26,914 bases of DNA from an uncultured Alphaproteobacteria bacterium (lineage in GTDB: Bacteria; Pseudomonadota; Alphaproteobacteria; Puniceispirillales; Puniceispirillaceae): assembly GCA_913064995.1 (NCBI GenBank), contig CAJYBL010000006.1:1-26914 (forward strand). The letters are read 5' to 3'. Below, piece by piece: positions 8,553-16,851 of this stretch (its first letter is position 1; each line of letters starts with the position of its first letter). The notes under the pieces are model-generated. The model ran no database searches and was not told where the DNA came from. It saw only the letters and a list, made by a program, of their open reading frames with translations. The position numbers and the translations under genes are program-made.

Positions 8553-9734
8553 TTATGTTGATTGGGTTAATTTTGATTGGGCAAGCTGAACCCAAAAACT
8601 GGCGCCAATTGGTAATAGATCATCATTGAAATCAAAATGTGGGCTATGCAAATTTTCGGATTGTAATCCCGCCCCTAGCCAGACATAGGCCCCCGGTTTT
8701 TTCTCCAGCATGAAAGAAAAATCCTCGGCACCCATAACCGGTGTCATGTCGGTTTCCAGCGCATCCGCGCCAAGCATGTCAGTGATGATATCACGTGCAA
8801 ACAGCGCATCGCTTTCATGGTTTAAGGTTGGCGGATAGCCTGGGCGCAATTCCATTGAAACATCGCACCCCAAGGTGGCCGCGGCATTTTTTGCGGTGGT
8901 TTCAATTTCGGCAATCATCCGTAAGCGTGTTTCGGCATTCATCGTTCGCAAAGTGCCGCCAATGGTTGCCGTGGCTGGAATCACATTAAAGGCACTTCCG
9001 GATTCAAGCTTCGTAAGCGAAATCACCGCCTGGTCAAACGGGTCAAGCTGGCGCGAAATCAGTGTTTGAAGTGCTAGAATACACATGCCAGCCGCCGCCA
9101 CCGGATCCTTTGTTAAATGTGGCATGGCGGCATGACCGCCTTTGCCATCAATCGTCAGAACAAAAATATCAGCACCAGCCATCGCCGCGCCGCAATGGGC
9201 AACCGCACGGCCAACCTCTAGCCCGGGCCAGTTATGCATGCCCCAGACCGAATCCATATGGAATTTTTCAAACAGACCATCTTTGATCATTGACCGGGCA
9301 CCAGCATTGCCGCCTTCCTCAGCGGGTTGGAAAATACAATAGATGGTGCCATGAAAATCTCGCGTTTCGGCAAGATGTCGCGCTGCGGCAAGAAGCATGG
9401 TTGTATGACCATCATGACCGCAAGCATGCATGCGGCCGGGGCGCTGCGATGCATAGGCAAGATTGGTTTCTTCAGACATTGGCAAGGCATCCATGTCGGC
9501 GCGAAGGCCAATCGCTTTGCCACTCTCGAGGTCGCCCAGATTGCCTTTGATCACCCCAACCAGACCGGTGCCGCCAAACCCGCGATGTACCTCAACACCA
9601 AAGCTTTCAAGCTTGGCCGCAACAAAGTTGGATGTATCTTTTTCTTCATAGGCAATTTCTGGATTTTGATGAAGATGTTGCCGCCAAGAGGCCAGTTCTT
9701 CATGCGCTGATACCAATGCTTTCACCAGTTGCAT
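8553..9734 (-). CDS. M20D amidohydrolase, hippurate hydrolase/N-acyl-amino-acid deacylase type
   Basis: 393-aa cytosolic metal-dependent amidohydrolase of the HipO/amaA/IAA-amino-acid hydrolase group, which cleaves N-acyl amino acids. The binuclear metal site is intact: HACGHDGH (H103, C105, H107), E139/E140 in QPAEEGG, H167 in WGMHNWPG, and a C-terminal His in NLHSPHFDF. RADMDALPM at 78-86 and the lid/dimer motif GKGGHAAMPH are also present. AGGAG lies 6 nt before ATG 9734. It faces away from the AllC/carbamoylase-like gene across a 166-bp spacer and is convergent with the AbgB-like gene. Three M20 enzymes side by side suggest breakdown of varied N-substituted amino acids, but individual substrates cannot be named. 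Confidence 0.93.
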   Translation of the reverse strand: MQLVKALVSAHEELASWRQHLHQNPEIAYEEKDTSNFVAAKLESFGVEVHRGFGGTGLVGVIKGNLGDLESGKAIGLRADMDALPMSEETNLAYASQRPGRMHACGHDGHTTMLLAAARHLAETRDFHGTIYCIFQPAEEGGNAGARSMIKDGLFEKFHMDSVWGMHNWPGLEVGRAVAHCGAAMAGADIFVLTIDGKGGHAAMPHLTKDPVAAAGMCILALQTLISRQLDPFDQAVISLTKLESGSAFNVIPATATIGGTLRTMNAETRLRMIAEIETTAKNAAATLGCDVSMELRPGYPPTLNHESDALFARDIITDMLGADALETDMTPVMGAEDFSFMLEKKPGAYVWLGAGLQSENLHSPHFDFNDDLLPIGASFWVQLAQSKLTQST

Positions 9735-9900
9735 TTTAAGCTCCTAAATACGCTGTCCGTGGTCAGAAAATTATGTCATCCTTGCCAAAAGTGGATGCTC
9801 AAGACCAAACATGGCTCCCAACAATCATGGGCTGGTTGAAAATCCTAAATTAAACTCTACGCTGATTTTGATAGCAGTCAAACAGCAGATGGCGGTTTCA

Positions 9901-11202
9901 ATGAAAGTCAGTCCAGCCACAGTGCAAACAGCGCGTATTGCCGCCGCCATTGAAAAGCTTGCCAGCTTTACAGAAGCGGATCGTCCCTATACGCGGCTTG
10001 TTTTCAGTCCCGAATTTGACGCCGCCCGAAACTGGCTTGCCGATGCTTTTGCTGGGGCAGGGCTTGTTTGCCATATCGACTCAGGTGGTAATTTGATTGG
10101 CACCCGCACCGCTCATTTGAAACGGGCGAATGGGAGCGAGGCAGATCGGGCAAAGGTTCTAATCGGATCACATATTGATACAGTACCTGCGGGTGGCCAG
10201 TTTGATGGCATTGCTGGTGTTATTGCCGCGCTTGAGGTGGTGCATTATCTCAATGAACATCAGATCGAATTGCCATTTGATCTAGAAATTGTCGATTATC
10301 TTGGTGAGGAATTAAATGTCTGGGGCACATCTTGTCTTGGCAGCCGCCACATGGCCGGTCTGTTAACGCCTGAAATCTTGGGTCGGGTTGATGCCGATGG
10401 CCGCCAGCTTGCAAGTGAGATCACCCGTATTGGTGGCAGCAATCTTGGCTGTGATGAAGTGCGATCTGATGCGGATCAGATTCTGGCCTGTCTTGAACTT
10501 CATATCGAACAGGCAAAGTTTTTGGAAACACAAGGCCATGATATCGGAATAGTAACTGCGATTCCGGGGATTTACCGATATGGAATTTCGGTAAAGGGTC
10601 AGGCTGGTCACAGCGGCACAACGCCGATGGATGACCGGCAGGATGCACTTGTTGCGGCTGCAGATATCATTCAGGCGATAAATGGCTTAGCAAGTGATAT
10701 TGCCCGCGATGAAAACCAGCATTTTGTGGCAACGATTGGCAAGATTGAGGTTTTTCCAAATGGCGCCGCAATTGTTCCTGGCCAGGTTGAAATGACGCTT
10801 GATATGCGGTCAGCAAGCGCCCATGCGAAAAGCGCCTTTCTGGCGGCATTAGAAACCATTTGCCGTGATAGCGCCACACGCCGCGATTGCGCTGTTGATT
10901 TGACGCCACTTGCCGCGGCTGATATGGCGCCAATGGATAGGGGCCTGATGCAAAATCTTAGCGATGCGGCTGCGGTCAATGGGTTGTCGGCGACAAAGCT
11001 GGCAAGCGGTGCCGGTCATGATACAGCGCATCTGTCACGTTTTGCACCGGCGGCCATCATCTTCATTCCGTGCCGGGATGGGCTAAGCCACTGCCCGGAG
11101 GAATTCACCAGCAATGAAGCCATCGCCAAAGGCGCATGGGTTCTGACAAGCTGTGTTCTGGCGCTTGCCGGAAAGCCATTACAAGCGGTGGTTCAGCAAT
11201 AG
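9901..11202 (+). CDS. Zn-dependent hydrolase, allantoate amidohydrolase/N-carbamoyl-amino-acid hydrolase family
   Basis: 433-aa M20-family hydrolase that removes carbamoyl or ureido groups (allantoate, beta-ureidopropionate or N-carbamoyl-amino acids in known members). Motifs: metal ligands H91 and D102 in GSHIDTVPAGGQFDGIAG, E136/E137 in LGEELNVWG followed by TSCLGSRHMAG, H201 in LELHIEQAKFLE, dimerisation GQAGHSGTTPMDDRQDAL, and H397 in DGLSHCPEE. The variant LGEELN..WGTSC in place of the common AEEGxxF suggests a subgroup distinct from classic AllC. The start is uncertain: ATG 9901 has GGCGG 6 nt upstream and gives family length; ATG 9811 and 9889 are in frame but lack ribosome sites. Its stop is only 3 bp from the end of the convergent transporter operon. 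Confidence 0.88.
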   Translation: MKVSPATVQTARIAAAIEKLASFTEADRPYTRLVFSPEFDAARNWLADAFAGAGLVCHIDSGGNLIGTRTAHLKRANGSEADRAKVLIGSHIDTVPAGGQFDGIAGVIAALEVVHYLNEHQIELPFDLEIVDYLGEELNVWGTSCLGSRHMAGLLTPEILGRVDADGRQLASEITRIGGSNLGCDEVRSDADQILACLELHIEQAKFLETQGHDIGIVTAIPGIYRYGISVKGQAGHSGTTPMDDRQDALVAAADIIQAINGLASDIARDENQHFVATIGKIEVFPNGAAIVPGQVEMTLDMRSASAHAKSAFLAALETICRDSATRRDCAVDLTPLAAADMAPMDRGLMQNLSDAAAVNGLSATKLASGAGHDTAHLSRFAPAAIIFIPCRDGLSHCPEEFTSNEAIAKGAWVLTSCVLALAGKPLQAVVQQ

Positions 11203-11205
11203 GAA

Positions 11206-12189
11206 TTAGGCCTCATCATTCAAATGACAGGCGGAAAAATGCGCTGGTGCAATTTTGCGTAATGCCGGTTTTTCTGCTTTGCAGCGCGCCGTTGCAAAAT
11301 TACATCTTGGATGGAAATGACAGCCCGTTGGCGGTGACAGCGGTGATGGGATTTCCCCACTGATCGGTTCATATTGACGTTTGCCGACCTCTAGCCTCGG
11401 CACACCTGTAAGAAGCGCTTGCGTGTAGGGATGGTTTGGTTGTTTGACGAAGGTTTCAATCGGCGCCGTTTCGACAATCCGGCCAAGATACATGACGATC
11501 ACCCGATCCGAGATATGCTCGATCACGCCGATATCATGGCTGATAAAAAGATAGGTCAGATCAAATTTATCTTTCAAATCAACAAAAAGATTAATGATCT
11601 GCGCCTGAATCGATACATCAAGCGCGGCGATCGATTCATCACAAACCAGAAATTCAGGCGAAACGGCAAGCGCCCGCGCAATACCAACACGTTGCCGTTG
11701 CCCGCCAGAAAATTGATGTGGGTATCGTTCAAGCGTATCTGGATCAAGCCCGACCCGTTGCAGCATTTCAGTGGCAAAGGCGCGCTTTTCTGATGGAGGA
11801 ATTAGTTTGTGATAAATCGGCGCTTCAGTGATAATGTCGACTACCCGTTTTCGGGGATTCAATGAGGAGAACGGATCTTGAAAAATCATCTGTGTTCTGA
11901 GTGCGCTGGGTATTTCTTTATTATTAGCCTGGCTTGAGTCAAATTCAACAGATCCTGTTGAAGGGGATAAAATTCCAGCAACCATACGCCCAAGTGTCGA
12001 CTTTCCACAGCCTGACTCCCCCACTACGCCAACGATCTCGCCTTTGAAAATTGAAAAATTCACATCATCGACAGCGTGGACAACTTCCTCTTTGTAATTT
12101 TGCCCAATACGATTCAAACCTTTAGCTACAAGGTCCAACGACTTAATGAAATCTTTTGAGAGGTTTTGTACCTTTAAAATGGGCTTCAT
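11206..12189 (-). CDS. dppF: Peptide/opine ABC transporter ATP-binding protein, DppF/OppF type
   Basis: 327-aa nucleotide-binding subunit, last gene of the transporter operon. Walker A GESGCGKS (57-64), Q-loop Q104 in IFQDPFSS, signature SGGQRQRVGIARA from residue 161, Walker B LVCDES with D184/E185, and switch H218. The C-terminal oligopeptide-transporter extension is present (NHPYTQALL, then GCHFHPRC and a further Cys). Its ATG overlaps the upstream dppD stop by 4 nt (ATGA), implying translational coupling. The proline usual after the Walker B glutamate is serine here. Base composition changes within the gene: the C-terminal half (about 11206-11880) is near 56% GC in hand-counted 60-bp samples, the N-terminal part near 32-47%. 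Confidence 0.95.
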   Translation of the reverse strand: MKPILKVQNLSKDFIKSLDLVAKGLNRIGQNYKEEVVHAVDDVNFSIFKGEIVGVVGESGCGKSTLGRMVAGILSPSTGSVEFDSSQANNKEIPSALRTQMIFQDPFSSLNPRKRVVDIITEAPIYHKLIPPSEKRAFATEMLQRVGLDPDTLERYPHQFSGGQRQRVGIARALAVSPEFLVCDESIAALDVSIQAQIINLFVDLKDKFDLTYLFISHDIGVIEHISDRVIVMYLGRIVETAPIETFVKQPNHPYTQALLTGVPRLEVGKRQYEPISGEIPSPLSPPTGCHFHPRCNFATARCKAEKPALRKIAPAHFSACHLNDEA

Positions 12190-13178
12190 AGCCGTTGCCC
12201 CACTGGAATATTAAAGCAACGGACTTGTCTGCCATCTGCTACTTGTGTGATGTCTGGCTGTATATTGGAGCATTTTTCATTTGCGTAATTACAACGATTT
12301 TGGAAAGCACACCCCACTGGAAGGTTGAGCATTGAAGGCACCATACCGTCGATTTGTTGCAATGGTTTGCCGCGTTGATTTTGGCTTGGTACGCTTCCCA
12401 TCAACCCTTGAGTATAGGGATGCATTGGATTTGCAATTATGTCAGCAACCAAACCTTGTTCAACTATTCGACCAGCATACATAACGCACACGCGATCTGC
12501 GATGCCTGCGACAACAGCTAAGTCATGGGTAATCCATAGCAAAGCTGTCTGTGTTTCGCGACATAATTTTTGCATTTCACTGATGACCTGGCCCTGAATA
12601 GTAACATCTAGGGCTGTTGTTGGTTCGTCAGCAATAATCAAATCGGGTCGGTTTAACATTGCAATGGCGATCGAAACACGTTGACGCATGCCTCCAGAAA
12701 ATTGGTGAGGGTAGGCGCGAAGCCTTTCATCTGGTGAAGAAATGCCGACAAGTCCAAGTGTGTCGCGTGACCGAATTCTTGCATCTTCACGGCTAATGCT
12801 GCCATCATGAGCTTGAATAGCTTCTATCATCTGCGTTTCAATCCGCAGAACAGGGTTTAGCGTCATCATTGGATCTTGGAAGATCATGGCAATCCGGTTG
12901 CCACGAATATTCTGCATCTGATCATTTGAGAGGGCGCTCAAATCTTTTCCTTTGAAATTAATGTTCCCATCAATAATTTTTCCAGGTGGATCGACTAAAC
13001 CCATCACAGAAAAACCAGTTATTGACTTCCCTGAACCGGACTCGCCAACAAGCCCAACAATTTCGCCTGCGGCGATTTCAAAGCTTACACCGTCTACAGC
13101 TTTTAAAATTCCTGCCTTTGTAAAAAAATGTGTCTGTAGATTATTAATCTTTAAAATTGGTTCCAATGCTTGCCTCAC
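12186..13178 (-). CDS. dppD: Peptide/opine ABC transporter ATP-binding protein, DppD/OppD type
   Basis: 330-aa nucleotide-binding subunit that pairs with the DppF-type protein. Walker A GESGSGKS (45-52), Q101 in IFQDPMMTLNP, signature SGGMRQRVSIAIA from residue 161, Walker B IIADEPTTALD with D184/E185, then WITHDLAVVA. The C-terminal extension carries NPMHPYTQGLMG and the Cys pair in CAFQNRCNYA. Start is GTG 13178, overlapping the dppC stop (GTGA); a TTG at 13166 is the alternative. Lower GC than the window average. Confidence 0.94.
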   Translation of the reverse strand: MRQALEPILKINNLQTHFFTKAGILKAVDGVSFEIAAGEIVGLVGESGSGKSITGFSVMGLVDPPGKIIDGNINFKGKDLSALSNDQMQNIRGNRIAMIFQDPMMTLNPVLRIETQMIEAIQAHDGSISREDARIRSRDTLGLVGISSPDERLRAYPHQFSGGMRQRVSIAIAMLNRPDLIIADEPTTALDVTIQGQVISEMQKLCRETQTALLWITHDLAVVAGIADRVCVMYAGRIVEQGLVADIIANPMHPYTQGLMGSVPSQNQRGKPLQQIDGMVPSMLNLPVGCAFQNRCNYANEKCSNIQPDITQVADGRQVRCFNIPVGQRL

Positions 13179-14083
13179 TTTTGCAGGCGAGGGTTAAACA
13201 TGTCGCGCAGTTGGTCCCCCACTAAATTAATTGAAACAATAGTAATCAACAATGCAATACCGGGGAAAATACTTATCCAAAAATCACCTGAATACATGTA
13301 CTCAAAGCCGTTTCCAATTAGGAGTCCTAGAGATGGCTCTGTAATTGGAAGTCCAAGGCCGAGAAAACTCAGAGTTGCCTCGAGAGAAATAGCGTGTGCA
13401 GTTTGCAGCGTGCCAACAACAATCAGTGGAGCCATACAATTGGGCGCGATATGACTTAATATTATCCTCTTATCACCCAATGCAAGACATTTTGCAGCCT
13501 CAACGTATTCCTTGTTCTTTTCGACCAAGGCGCTGGCGCGTGCAGCTCGGGCGTAATAAGCCCACTGCACCAATATTAATGCGATGATTGTTTTCTCAAC
13601 ACCTTTTCCAAAAGCGGCTAGAATAATTAGCGCCATTAAAATCGATGGAAAGCTCAGCTGAATATCAACTATGCGCATCATAATTGTTTCAAACCTGCCG
13701 CCAAAATATGCAGCAGATAAGCCTACCGAGGCACCAAGAATAAGAGCAACTAGACCTGAAAGTGCACCAACTCCCAAACTCACTCGAAGGCCGTAAAAGA
13801 TAGCGGATAGCATATCTCTGCCTGCCCCATCTGTTCCAAGTAAATAATAATTCCCTGAAAAATCCTCTGAACCCGGCGGCAGCCGGCTATTCATTATGTC
13901 TACGCTAGTCAAATCATAGGGGTTTGACGGTGAAACCCAAGGGGCGAATATAGCGATAAACAATATTATTAGAAAAACAAATAAAGCAATTACGGCGGTT
14001 GGGCTTTCGGAGAAATCTAACCAGAATTTTCTGAGACCTGCCGCGGGAAGGTCGTAGCTTTGTTTGTTTGCAGACGCACTCAT
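13175..14083 (-). CDS. dppC: Peptide/opine ABC transporter permease, DppC/OppC type
   Basis: 302-aa inner-membrane permease. The first membrane helix is at about 27-50 after a cytosolic N-terminus. The OppC-type hallmark LLGTDGAGRDMLSAIFYGLR is at 81-100, several hydrophobic spans follow, and the EAA loop that contacts the ATPases is EYVEAAKCLALGDKRIILSH (192-211). The C-terminus LVGDQLRDMFNPRL is typical of the family. Its ATG overlaps the dppB stop by one base (TAATG), so the two permeases are translationally coupled. It forms a heterodimeric channel with DppB. Confidence 0.95.
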   Translation of the reverse strand: MSASANKQSYDLPAAGLRKFWLDFSESPTAVIALFVFLIILFIAIFAPWVSPSNPYDLTSVDIMNSRLPPGSEDFSGNYYLLGTDGAGRDMLSAIFYGLRVSLGVGALSGLVALILGASVGLSAAYFGGRFETIMMRIVDIQLSFPSILMALIILAAFGKGVEKTIIALILVQWAYYARAARASALVEKNKEYVEAAKCLALGDKRIILSHIAPNCMAPLIVVGTLQTAHAISLEATLSFLGLGLPITEPSLGLLIGNGFEYMYSGDFWISIFPGIALLITIVSINLVGDQLRDMFNPRLQK

Positions 14084-15057
14084 TAGCTAACCCCTTTTAT
14101 TCTTACGCGTGGATCAAGAACTGAATACAGAATATCAACGATTAGATTCAGCATGACAAAAATCACCACGATGATCATGAGATAGGCCACAACGACTGGT
14201 CGATCTAGGTTGTAGATTGAGTCGATGATAAGCTTGCCCATTCCTGGCCATGCAAAAACTGTTTCCGTTACAGTTGAAAATGCTATTAGCGACCCAAACT
14301 CGAGACCGATTATCGTTATGACGGGGATCATTATATTTTTTAAAAGATGAATCCGAACCACTCGGGACTCGGCTAAACCCTTTGCGCGCGCAAATTTAAT
14401 GTAGTCTTGAAGGATAACTTCACGAGTTCCAGCACGGGCTAGACGGATAACAGATGAAAGTTTGAACAAAGCTAAATTGAACGCAGGCAAAAATATGTGA
14501 GACAGTCCATCAAGTGTGAAGGCTGAACTGGTAACGCCGAAATAGGTGGCAACGTCACCACGGCCAGTCGATGGCAGCCAGCCAAGATGCACTGAAAAGA
14601 ACATAATTAAAATTATACCAACCCAAAAGGTAGGCATTGAAAACCCTAATATGGATCCAGCCATGATTGTTTTGCTAAATTTACTGTTTGGCTTGAGTCC
14701 AGCATAAATTCCTAGCGGGATTCCAAAAACAACGGCCATTAGAAGTGAGACTAAAGCCAGTTCCATAGTTGCCGGCATCCGTTGGACAATTAATTTCAGC
14801 GCTGGCTCACCAAATATAAATGAACGTCCAAGATCTCCCTGGAATGCGTTTAAAACGAAATACCAATATTGTTCGGAAACAGGCCTGTCCAGACCAAGAT
14901 CACGTATAACACGATCTATTTCAGCCTGATCAGCCTCTGGGTTAATTAACATATCCACCGGGTCACCGACCAGGTTTACCCCAACAAACACTATCAACGA
15001 CATTATAAACAAAACGACAATGCTTTGGAGTGATCGCCGAAGAATAAATGCTGTCAT
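14083..15057 (-). CDS. dppB: Peptide/opine ABC transporter permease, DppB/OppB type
   Basis: 324-aa inner-membrane permease. N-terminal helix at about 9-30, then a periplasmic loop, with DLGRSFIFGEPALKLI (75-90) as in OppB relatives. The core of five helices contains the EAA loop DYIKFARAKGLAESRVVRIH (218-237), and the C-terminus is LYSVLDPRVRIKG. It is the first membrane gene after the binding-protein gene, separated by an 85-bp spacer holding a long hairpin. No strong Shine-Dalgarno was seen before ATG 15057, which with the hairpin suggests lower output than the binding protein. Confidence 0.95.
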   Translation of the reverse strand: MTAFILRRSLQSIVVLFIMSLIVFVGVNLVGDPVDMLINPEADQAEIDRVIRDLGLDRPVSEQYWYFVLNAFQGDLGRSFIFGEPALKLIVQRMPATMELALVSLLMAVVFGIPLGIYAGLKPNSKFSKTIMAGSILGFSMPTFWVGIILIMFFSVHLGWLPSTGRGDVATYFGVTSSAFTLDGLSHIFLPAFNLALFKLSSVIRLARAGTREVILQDYIKFARAKGLAESRVVRIHLLKNIMIPVITIIGLEFGSLIAFSTVTETVFAWPGMGKLIIDSIYNLDRPVVVAYLMIIVVIFVMLNLIVDILYSVLDPRVRIKGVS

Positions 15058-15079
15058 GGTCTAATCCCAAAAATGAATT

Positions 15080-15122
15080 TGTACCCCACAATGCAAAAAT
15101 CTACAGAGCAATGTGAGGTACA
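15080..15122 (-). promoter_or_regulatory. Intercistronic 15-bp mRNA hairpin between binding-protein gene and dppB
   Basis: Arms 15080-15094 and 15108-15122 pair over 15 positions around a 13-nt loop: 13 Watson-Crick pairs, one mismatch (15091/15111) and one G-U wobble (15086/15116). The wobble pairs only in the minus-strand transcript, which matches the direction of the operon. It starts 21 nt after the binding-protein stop and ends 22 nt before dppB. Such hairpins commonly protect the upstream message from 3' exonucleases or partly end transcription, giving excess binding protein. A short T-rich stretch but no clean U-run follows. Confidence 0.8.
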
Positions 15123-15142
15123 TCAGATGTTCAAAGCCTACA

Positions 15143-16723
15143 CTAGTTCTTTGACAGACCGGTTACGATGGTGCGCTCGTCAGTCCGCGGCAAGTACTTA
15201 TAACCGGCCTTTGCGGCCCAAGTATTAACTTGGTAGTGCATCGGGATGACACCGTAGTTCTCACCAACTGCCTTTTCAGTGGCTTTAGCGAGAAGTGCTC
15301 CGCGTGCATCAGCATCGACGGTTGCAAGGGCCTGTTTGACAAGTTTGTCAACTTCAGCATCGGAGTGACGGCCACGGTTAGCAGCACCTAAACCTTTTGA
15401 CTTATCGTATGTGTGCAAAAGAGCTTTTAGAGGTGATGATGCCTCACCAGAGCCAGCGCCCCAACCGAGAAGCATAAAACTAAACTCAGGCGATTTATTT
15501 GGACCCCCTCTTGAAGCACGCTTGAAATAAACAGCCTTGGGCATTGTTTCTACGCTCGCTTCAATACCAACACGGTTCAACATCTGCGCAAGAGCCTCAG
15601 CAATTTTTGCATCGTTAATGTAACGGTCATTTGGTCCATGGATGGTCATCTTGAAGCCGTCAGGGTAGCCGGCATCAGCCATTAGTTTTTTAGCCATTTT
15701 AGTATCGTAGGGATCAGGCTTCATTTTGGACGATACGCCATGAAAGCCTGCAGGCAAAAGCTGACCAGCTTTTACAGCTATTCCTTCCATAACTCGCGAA
15801 ACGATTGCATCACGATTAATTGACAAAGAAATTGCCTTACGAACTCTTACATCCATTAGTGGGTTTTTTATTGGGCTACCGTCTTTTGCGGTGATATGTG
15901 GAGAGTTTTCGCGAAACTGGTCCATGTGCAGATAAATTACGCGGTTTGATGGTCCGCTACTCAACTGAACGTTTTTTTCAGTTTTGAGTCTGGCCACATC
16001 AAGTGGGGGAACGTTATCAATAAAGTCAACGTCACCTGCTAGAAGAGCGGAGATACGAGCTGGGCCCGCCTTTATTGGCTTGAAAGTCACTTTATCAAAA
16101 GCCGCTTTCGCACCATGATACGACGCATTGCGCTCAAGTACTATTCGATCGCCTGGAACCCATTCAATGAACTTGTATGGGCCAGTTCCGACCGTTGCTT
16201 TTCCACTATTGTAGTCTTCAGTGCTTGCACCGTTACCGGCTTTCGCAGAAATTATTTTAACAGTGCTGAGGTCATTTGGCATTAACGGATATGGTTTTGC
16301 AGTGACGACGTGGATTGTGTGGCTGTCAATCTTTTTGAAGGTTTTGCCCTTCAAGTAAGTTACGAAGCTTGACGGTGAATTTGGTACATTTTGAGCGCGC
16401 TCAACGGTGAACATCACATCATCAGCGCTGAATGCACTTCCATCATGCCATTTTACGCCTTTACGAAGTTTGAACTCCCAGGTTGTGTCATTGACGGGTT
16501 TCCAAGAAACGGCAAGGTCAGGGTAGTGCTGCTGGTTTTCATCACTTCCAACCAAGGTCCCAAAGATATGAGTTGCAAACCCATTGTTGGGACCAAGATT
16601 ATGATAATGTGGATCGATAGAACTTGGTTCTGATTTTAAGCCAACTCGAAGATCTGCTGCGTTCGCAGAGATTGACAAGCCGATGGCCGCAAAGCTTGTC
16701 ATCAAGAATCTAGAAAATTTCAT
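15143..16723 (-). CDS. ABC transporter substrate-binding protein, family 5 (peptide/opine/nickel class)
   Basis: 526-aa periplasmic solute-binding protein, first gene of the operon. A Sec signal peptide is visible: MKFSRF, a hydrophobic core to about residue 18, and a likely signal peptidase I site after ANA (residues 20-22). The mature protein begins ADLRVGLKSEPSSIDPHYHN, and VSWKPVNDTTWEFKLRKGVKWHDG is a hallmark of SBP family 5. No lipobox Cys was seen. GGGAGA 5 nt before ATG 16723 is a good ribosome site. The ligand may be a di- or oligopeptide, an opine or another amino compound; the neighbouring N-acyl and N-carbamoyl amino acid hydrolases suggest modified amino acids, as inference only. 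Confidence 0.95.
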   Translation of the reverse strand: MKFSRFLMTSFAAIGLSISANAADLRVGLKSEPSSIDPHYHNLGPNNGFATHIFGTLVGSDENQQHYPDLAVSWKPVNDTTWEFKLRKGVKWHDGSAFSADDVMFTVERAQNVPNSPSSFVTYLKGKTFKKIDSHTIHVVTAKPYPLMPNDLSTVKIISAKAGNGASTEDYNSGKATVGTGPYKFIEWVPGDRIVLERNASYHGAKAAFDKVTFKPIKAGPARISALLAGDVDFIDNVPPLDVARLKTEKNVQLSSGPSNRVIYLHMDQFRENSPHITAKDGSPIKNPLMDVRVRKAISLSINRDAIVSRVMEGIAVKAGQLLPAGFHGVSSKMKPDPYDTKMAKKLMADAGYPDGFKMTIHGPNDRYINDAKIAEALAQMLNRVGIEASVETMPKAVYFKRASRGGPNKSPEFSFMLLGWGAGSGEASSPLKALLHTYDKSKGLGAANRGRHSDAEVDKLVKQALATVDADARGALLAKATEKAVGENYGVIPMHYQVNTWAAKAGYKYLPRTDERTIVTGLSKN

Positions 16724-16851
16724 TTAACTCTCCCATTTATATGATTTTTTGGAGCACAATTTCGCACCCTGAGAAAATACTCTGTTATACGGCTACAAAT
16801 TTGTCTACACATGAATTGCAATATGCACTTAAATTTGGACTTAAGTTTTAT
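16724..16851. promoter_or_regulatory. AT-rich divergent promoter region, transporter operon / alpha-beta hydrolase
   Basis: 128 bp between the binding-protein start (minus) and the chosen hydrolase start (plus), about one third GC. It holds an inverted repeat ACTTAA-N8-TTAAGT (16827-16846) ending 5 nt before the hydrolase ATG. I could not assign a convincing -35/-10 pair on either strand. The region could serve both genes, which would tie the hydrolase to transporter expression. Confidence 0.4.

Noticed and set aside
16741..16851. Longer start for the alpha/beta hydrolase (ATG 16741)
   Set aside because: It would begin 17 bp from the divergent binding-protein start, leaves no promoter space, and adds 37 residues with no family match and no ribosome site.
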